NCBI GenBank assembly: GCA_947507155.1
Contig: CANNOC010000019.1
Span: 1-45,295 of the forward strand
DNA length: 45,295 nt
Reading direction: 5' to 3'
From: an uncultured Collinsella sp.
GTDB lineage: Bacteria; Actinomycetota; Coriobacteriia; Coriobacteriales; Coriobacteriaceae
This document shows, in pieces, positions 41,467 through 45,295 of this stretch; position 1 is the stretch's first letter, and every line of letters starts with the position of its first letter. Below the pieces are notes generated by a model. The model did no database searches, was not told the origin of the DNA, and worked only from the letters and a program-made list of their open reading frames with translations. The position numbers and the translations under genes are program-made.

Positions 41467-43307
41467 TGACCGATCTTGCATCCACCACACCACAATCGCT
41501 CGGTCGCGATCCCATGGTCGGCCTGCGCCTGGCGCGTGTCGACGGGTTTGAGCCGGCCATTGCGCTCGGTCAGGACGAACTGCCTGCCTATCTGCGTCGT
41601 TTTACGATGCTGTTTGCCGACGATGCCACCATGCGCCGTGGCGGTATCGGCCGCGTGACGCGTGCCGTCAACGCCCAAGGCGAGGCTGTGGCACTCAAGC
41701 AGCTCATCTTGCCGACGCGCGATGAGTTTGACGACGATGCCGCTCACGAGGCGCTGGTCGCCAAGTTCAAGGCGGCGTTTCGCGAGGAATACGAATGCCA
41801 TCGCGCCCTTTCGGGCCTTAAGGGCTTTCCCCGCCTCTATGGCTGGGGCGAGGTCGACGGTGTGCCTGCAATTGTCATGGAATGGGTCGAGGGCGAGACG
41901 CTTGCCCGTTTGCGTTCGCGACTCGCCGTGGACGATGCCGGACGCCTGTCGCCGCTTGTGGCGGCGCGTCTGGGTCGCGACCTGTTCGATCTGCTCTGCC
42001 GTATGAGCCTGGTGGGTGAGGGCTTTGTCCATCGCGATATCTCGCCCGCTAATATTATGGTGCGTACGGCGCGCCTACCGCTTGATCAGCAGCTTGCCGA
42101 GGGTACCTTTGACCTGTGCCTGATCGACTTTGGCTCGTCGCTGGCGCTCGAGCCTGCGTCGGCCGTGGCCGGTACCGGCGGCAAGGCGTCGTTTACGGAG
42201 CGTTATGCCACGCTGCGTCGCGCGACGGTTGCCTATGCCCCGCCCGAGATGCTCACCGACGATATTCCCGACCTGCGCGCTTTGCGTATGTCGCCGGCGA
42301 TTGACGTCTATGCCGCGGCAAGCACGGTTTACGAGCTCATTGCCGGCGTCGCGCCATACGAAGCCGCGCCGAGCACTTCGGGCACCTCGGGTTCGCGCAA
42401 AAAGACGCGCGACATCGCGAGCCCCTACCGTCTCAAGATGGACACGCGGCCCGACTATCCCATTGGTGCCCATGCGCCCGGTTGCGATTTGACTCAGCTG
42501 CTTCGTCGTGAGCCCGATGTGGCGCTCGCCGCGGCCGAGCAGGCCCAGCAGCTAGGGCTTGAGCCGGATTCCGAAGAGCTACGCGATGCGCTGGCGTTTG
42601 TCGATGCCCAGCTGTTCGACGTGGTGATGGCCTGTCTGTCCAGCCATCAAAAAGATCGTCCCGAGCCGGCGGCGGTCGAGGCGGCGCTCTCGGCGTTTTG
42701 TGACCACTATGCGCAAAATGTCGGTCGTTCGCTCCGCGGCGAGCCGCTCACGCCGTGCCCCATGGATGCGTCCGGCCGCGCGGTTCGTCGCGCGCTGATG
42801 GTCGGCGCGACGGTCGTCTGTGGCGTGGTTTGGGCTGTGGTCGTGGTTTCGGCCGCGCTGCTGGCGTCGGGCGCTCGCGTGACGGCGACTTTGGGATCGC
42901 TCGTGTGGTCTGGGTCGCTACCGGGTATTATTGCCGCACTGGCGTTGGCGCTGCCAGGCATAGCCGGCGTTGCCGCGGGGGCACTTGCGCGTGATCGGCG
43001 CTCGGGGTTCCTGCAGGGTGTGCTTGCGCTTTCTGCCTGCGAGGTTCCGGTGCTGGTTGTGGCTGCATGTAGCGTATTTACCCAACGCGCCGTGATGGGC
43101 GGCCTTGTTGCCGCTCTGGTTGCAACCTATACACTTACGTGGTTTTTGCTTGCGATGGGCTTTGCCTTTGAACTTCCCGTTTCGGCACCGCGACGCACAA
43201 AAGCCCAGATGGCGACTCCGCTTGCCGGTGGAGCCGCAGCTGCCCGTACTTTTGGCGGACCTGTCGAAGTATCGTCCGATTCTATTTCTACGACCAAGGA
43301 GGCCTAG
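41463..43307 (+). CDS. Ser/Thr protein kinase with C-terminal membrane helices
   Basis: A 614-residue protein whose ATG overlaps the upstream stop (ATGA). A ~50-residue N-terminal lead precedes a kinase domain (about 55-330). Features: RRGGIGRVTRAV in place of the usual Gly-rich loop, AVALKQLI (Lys), EYECHRALSGLKGFPRLYGWG, HRDISPANIMV (Ser replaces the usual Lys) and LIDFGSSLAL. The C-terminal third has four hydrophobic helices (about 445-590). It is adjacent to an FHA-protein gene, a likely phospho-threonine reader of its products. It is separate from the 24951-35098 cluster and the third kinase gene of the window. The substituted HRDxS motif makes activity worth testing. Confidence 0.85.
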   Translation: MMTDLASTTPQSLGRDPMVGLRLARVDGFEPAIALGQDELPAYLRRFTMLFADDATMRRGGIGRVTRAVNAQGEAVALKQLILPTRDEFDDDAAHEALVAKFKAAFREEYECHRALSGLKGFPRLYGWGEVDGVPAIVMEWVEGETLARLRSRLAVDDAGRLSPLVAARLGRDLFDLLCRMSLVGEGFVHRDISPANIMVRTARLPLDQQLAEGTFDLCLIDFGSSLALEPASAVAGTGGKASFTERYATLRRATVAYAPPEMLTDDIPDLRALRMSPAIDVYAAASTVYELIAGVAPYEAAPSTSGTSGSRKKTRDIASPYRLKMDTRPDYPIGAHAPGCDLTQLLRREPDVALAAAEQAQQLGLEPDSEELRDALAFVDAQLFDVVMACLSSHQKDRPEPAAVEAALSAFCDHYAQNVGRSLRGEPLTPCPMDASGRAVRRALMVGATVVCGVVWAVVVVSAALLASGARVTATLGSLVWSGSLPGIIAALALALPGIAGVAAGALARDRRSGFLQGVLALSACEVPVLVVAACSVFTQRAVMGGLVAALVATYTLTWFLLAMGFAFELPVSAPRRTKAQMATPLAGGAAAARTFGGPVEVSSDSISTTKEA

Positions 43308-43310
43308 GTC

Positions 43311-44249
43311 ATGGCATCTCAAGTTGAGCTCACCCCATGCGGGGCCATGTTTGACATCTTTAAGCGCGCAGCGCATCTGAGCCATATCGAGCTGTGCGGC
43401 TTGGTGCTTTCGTCCCGTCCGCTCGCCGACGGCCGCAGCCCGCAGAGCCGAGCCGCCGATCGCTCTTGGGTTTCCCGCTTTATCGTTCGCGCGCCGGTCG
43501 GCACGCTTCAGCAGCGCTACTTTGCCGAATACGGTACCTCGGCTGCGCGTATTATGTCGCAACTGGCCCTGCGCCAGCGAAATCCCATGGACTCCACGGC
43601 TGTGATCAATATGGTGTGCGGTCCTGCGGGTGAACCGATGGTACGCGCGCTCGAAGAGTGCCACCAGGACACGAATCTCTATCGCAACGCGCTCGATCGC
43701 CTGTCCCAGGCGGCGGAACTCATGCCCGCCGAGCGCGCCGAGGCCGTGCTGGTGCTGTTTGTCGCCGTCGGTTGTTCGGCGGATGTGCGGTCCTCGGTGA
43801 ACTATGCCATCGACTACGCGCACGCGACCTGTGGCGGAGGCACCTCCACGCCGCGTTCGCTTGGCATGTCGCTGACTGCGGGCGAACGCGAACCCGCCCC
43901 GGCGCACCCCTTGGGCTTGCTGCGCGTGCAAAACAGTTTTGTCGTGAGCGCCCCGCGCTGGATTCAGCCGAGTGAGCAGGGTGTTGAGATTGGCGCGCTG
44001 GCCACTGGTGAGGGCGATATTACCGACGTCGGCGACGATGTCTCGGCCCGCCATGCCCATATCTGGTGCGATGCTCAAAATATCTGGCACGTCGAGGACT
44101 TGTCGTCCACCAACGGAACCGTGGTGGTAAACGGGGCCACGCGCGTCTGCATTCAGGTCGAGCCCGGCCGTTCCGCCCAACTCAATCCCGGCGACGAGCT
44201 CAAGCTCGGCGAATCCACTACCTACGCCATCCTCTTCGGTGCTCTCTAG
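43311..44249 (+). CDS. FHA-domain protein
   Basis: A 312-residue cytoplasmic protein; ATG 43311 follows AAGGAGG three bases after the kinase stop. The N-terminal ~190 residues are helical and of no family I recognise (FDIFKRAAHLSHIELCGLVL). The C-terminal FHA domain (about 215-312) shows VEIGALATGEGDI, VSARHAHIW and DLSSTNGTVVVNGAT, the phosphothreonine-binding loops. The usual GR of the first loop is replaced by GA, but the SxxH and NG motifs are intact. It probably reads autophosphorylation of, or substrates of, the adjoining kinase. Confidence 0.87.
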   Translation: MASQVELTPCGAMFDIFKRAAHLSHIELCGLVLSSRPLADGRSPQSRAADRSWVSRFIVRAPVGTLQQRYFAEYGTSAARIMSQLALRQRNPMDSTAVINMVCGPAGEPMVRALEECHQDTNLYRNALDRLSQAAELMPAERAEAVLVLFVAVGCSADVRSSVNYAIDYAHATCGGGTSTPRSLGMSLTAGEREPAPAHPLGLLRVQNSFVVSAPRWIQPSEQGVEIGALATGEGDITDVGDDVSARHAHIWCDAQNIWHVEDLSSTNGTVVVNGATRVCIQVEPGRSAQLNPGDELKLGESTTYAILFGAL

Positions 44250-44262
44250 CCAACCCCTCGAT

Positions 44263-44290
44263 AAGTTGCGGTGAAATAGTTCTTGTTTAA
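44263..44290 (-). repeat. Palindromic intergenic repeat, half copy
   Basis: AAGTTGCGGTGAAATAGTTC (44263-44282) matches the arm of copies 1 and 2. The following TTGTTTAAG matches the reverse complement of the copy 1 loop side, so this half lies in the inverted orientation. The second arm is missing. It starts 13 bases after the FHA gene stop. Confidence 0.75.
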
Positions 44291-44379
44291 GGCTGCGAAC
44301 AGCAAAAAGGCGACAAAAGGCAAAGGATTTGGTGGGTGTAAAACGAGGTCGTTTGCGGGCGGACGCTCCAATCTATTGT

Positions 44380-44423
44380 GGCAATCGGGCGGTTGAAAAA
44401 GATATTTCAACCGCCCGATTGCC
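44380..44423. repeat. Perfect 19-bp inverted repeat
   Basis: GGCAATCGGGCGGTTGAAA (44380-44398) pairs perfectly with 44405-44423 across a 6-base loop. No T-tail is seen on either strand, so a strong hairpin or an element end is more likely than a simple terminator. The rest of the 305-base gap 44250-44554 holds the half repeat and nothing else I can name. Confidence 0.7.
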
Positions 44424-44554
44424 AGATTCGTCGGAGGAGATGTCCGATTCCGACTCTCTTGTAGGAAGAGCTTGAGATCGTATTGGCCCAAGGCAATCTA
44501 AAGCAGTCTCATTGGCAAATCTTCGCTCCTGTTGTGTTGAGGTGTAAGGTATCA

Positions 44555-45112
44555 GTGATTGATGTTTTGTGGCGGGGTAGATTGGGGCCTTCCTTGATTC
44601 GATGCGTTCTCTCGAGGTTCATCAGAGCAAAAGGGGCTTTCGTCTTCATTGCTATCACGGTGATTGGAACCGCTCTCTCCTATGCCATGCCATACGTGAA
44701 CGGGAAATTCTTAGATTTTCTTCTTGGTAACCGCAGCGAAAGAGACGCCGTACTCTTCGCGCTCCTGGTTGCGTCAATAGGAGTTTTCTCCACCCTCTTT
44801 ACTTATTTTGCAGGAACACTTTCCATTCGCATAACCACGAGACTTTCCTTTGATCTTCTCAGGGAGGCCGTCTTGCGTTTTGAAAGAGACGATTACTTGG
44901 TGAGTCGGACCATCGATCCAGCCTATACAACGCAACGGATTATTTCCGACTCCAGCGTGGTCTCATCCTTCGTTTTGGCGAATTTTATCAGTGCGCCGCT
45001 GTCCATTGTAGCTATTCCCATCGTATTGCTTATCATATGGTCAATTGATTCAAGAAATTTGCCCCTATCGTATCGAGTAACGCACTGGCGCGCGGCACTA
45101 AATAAGGAATAG
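44555..45112 (+). CDS. ABC exporter transmembrane protein, truncated
   Basis: The frame begins at GTG 44555 after AGGTGTAAGG and encodes the start of an ABC type-1 transmembrane domain. Helices are seen at FVFIAITVIGTALSYAMPYV, VLFALLVASIGVFSTLFTYF and FISAPLSIVAIPIVLLIIW, with the family region ITTRLSFDLLREAVLRFERD between them. Around 45045-45060 similarity to an exporter stops: the last ~20 codons before the stop at 45112 read as unrelated sequence. The remaining membrane helices and the nucleotide-binding domain are absent. The segment has lower GC than the genes before it. Substrate is unknown; a peptide or drug exporter is possible. Confidence 0.6.
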   Translation: MIDVLWRGRLGPSLIRCVLSRFIRAKGAFVFIAITVIGTALSYAMPYVNGKFLDFLLGNRSERDAVLFALLVASIGVFSTLFTYFAGTLSIRITTRLSFDLLREAVLRFERDDYLVSRTIDPAYTTQRIISDSSVVSSFVLANFISAPLSIVAIPIVLLIIWSIDSRNLPLSYRVTHWRAALNKE

Positions 45113-45295
45113 AATGAGTGAGTGAATCTACCACATAAAAGTCATTATCGACAATATGAACCAACTTTCCATCCATCTCTTCCGCTTCTTCGCGCGAAGC
45201 CAATGGTGCAATGCCCCACGCATGTGCTGCTTTTAACTGTACATCATTCAGATCTCCAAACGAACGTTTATAGCTCACCACTCCTTTAATATTGC
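45033..45295 (-). CDS. Partial Bacteroidales-like protein (DUF5715-like), running off the window
   Basis: The minus strand encodes an uninterrupted ~80 residues (SYKRSFGDLNDVQLKAAHAW, then GIAPLASREEAEEM, LVHIVDNDFYVVDSLTHSIP). It resembles from memory the DUF5715 proteins of Bacteroides-type genomes. The frame is open to the window edge, so the 5' end is cut off, and it stops where it meets the ABC exporter sequence. AT-richer codons unlike the rest of the window support foreign origin or a joined contig. Confidence 0.5.
   Translation of the reverse strand, partial: NIKGVVSYKRSFGDLNDVQLKAAHAWGIAPLASREEAEEMDGKLVHIVDNDFYVVDSLTHSIPYLVPRASALLDTIGANFLNQLTI

Overview
The window reads as a chromosomal segment of a high-GC gut actinobacterium of the Coriobacteriia, most likely Collinsella or a close relative. 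Four things point there: GC-rich third codon positions, an actinobacterial FHA/PP2C/SEDS-PBP/PknB cell-wall signalling cluster, several mannose-family PTS loci, and a dnaX-ybaB-recR cluster. The genus is an inference from gene content, not from a marker gene. The last ~250 bases look foreign, resembling a Bacteroidales gene, so the right end may be a chimeric contig edge. Layout: (1) 144-5306 holds a polytopic membrane protein and a TetR regulator on the minus strand, divergent from a 925-residue Fe-S/flavin oxidoreductase and a HypA-type nickel chaperone; two TTGAC-N5-GTCAA sites lie in the divergent gap. (2) 5712-8994 is a complete mannose-type PTS operon (EIIAB, EIIC, EIID) followed by the DUF956 protein ManO. 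(3) 9130-11530 is a scarred accessory region: a tRNA-Arg(CCT) whose 3' end plus terminator is duplicated as a 74-bp direct repeat, a frameshifted iron alcohol dehydrogenase, other gene debris, and an internally deleted copy of a LevR-type regulator. (4) 11559-18895 is a second PTS (EIIB, EIIC, EIID, EIIA) with a GH32-type beta-fructosidase and an intact LevR-like regulator. The whole cassette is flanked by copies of the same regulator locus. The regulator lacks the GAFTGA loop that sigma-54 activators need. (5) 19150-24456 is a fructoselysine-type Amadori-product operon: GntR/UTRA regulator, YfcC-family transporter, FrlC-like epimerase, FrlB-like deglycase and FrlD-like PfkB kinase. Its promoter is bracketed by two copies of one operator-like sequence, and a truncated second kinase start follows the operon. 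(6) 24951-35098 (minus strand) is the actinobacterial growth and division signalling cluster: a polytopic Ser/Thr kinase, FhaA, FhaB, a PP2C phosphatase, a single-polypeptide SEDS-PBP2 fusion and PASTA kinase PknB. (7) 35240-40315 holds a YcxB-like membrane protein, dnaX, a small membrane protein, ybaB and recR. (8) 40561-44249 is a second kinase/FHA operon with a secreted low-complexity protein. (9) 44555-45295 is a broken ABC exporter abutting the foreign-looking fragment. Functionally the window joins dietary sugar and Amadori-product uptake (two PTSs, a fructosidase, an frl-like operon) with phospho-signalling control of the cell wall. Three copies of one palindromic intergenic element follow stop codons at 5317, 9003 and 44263.
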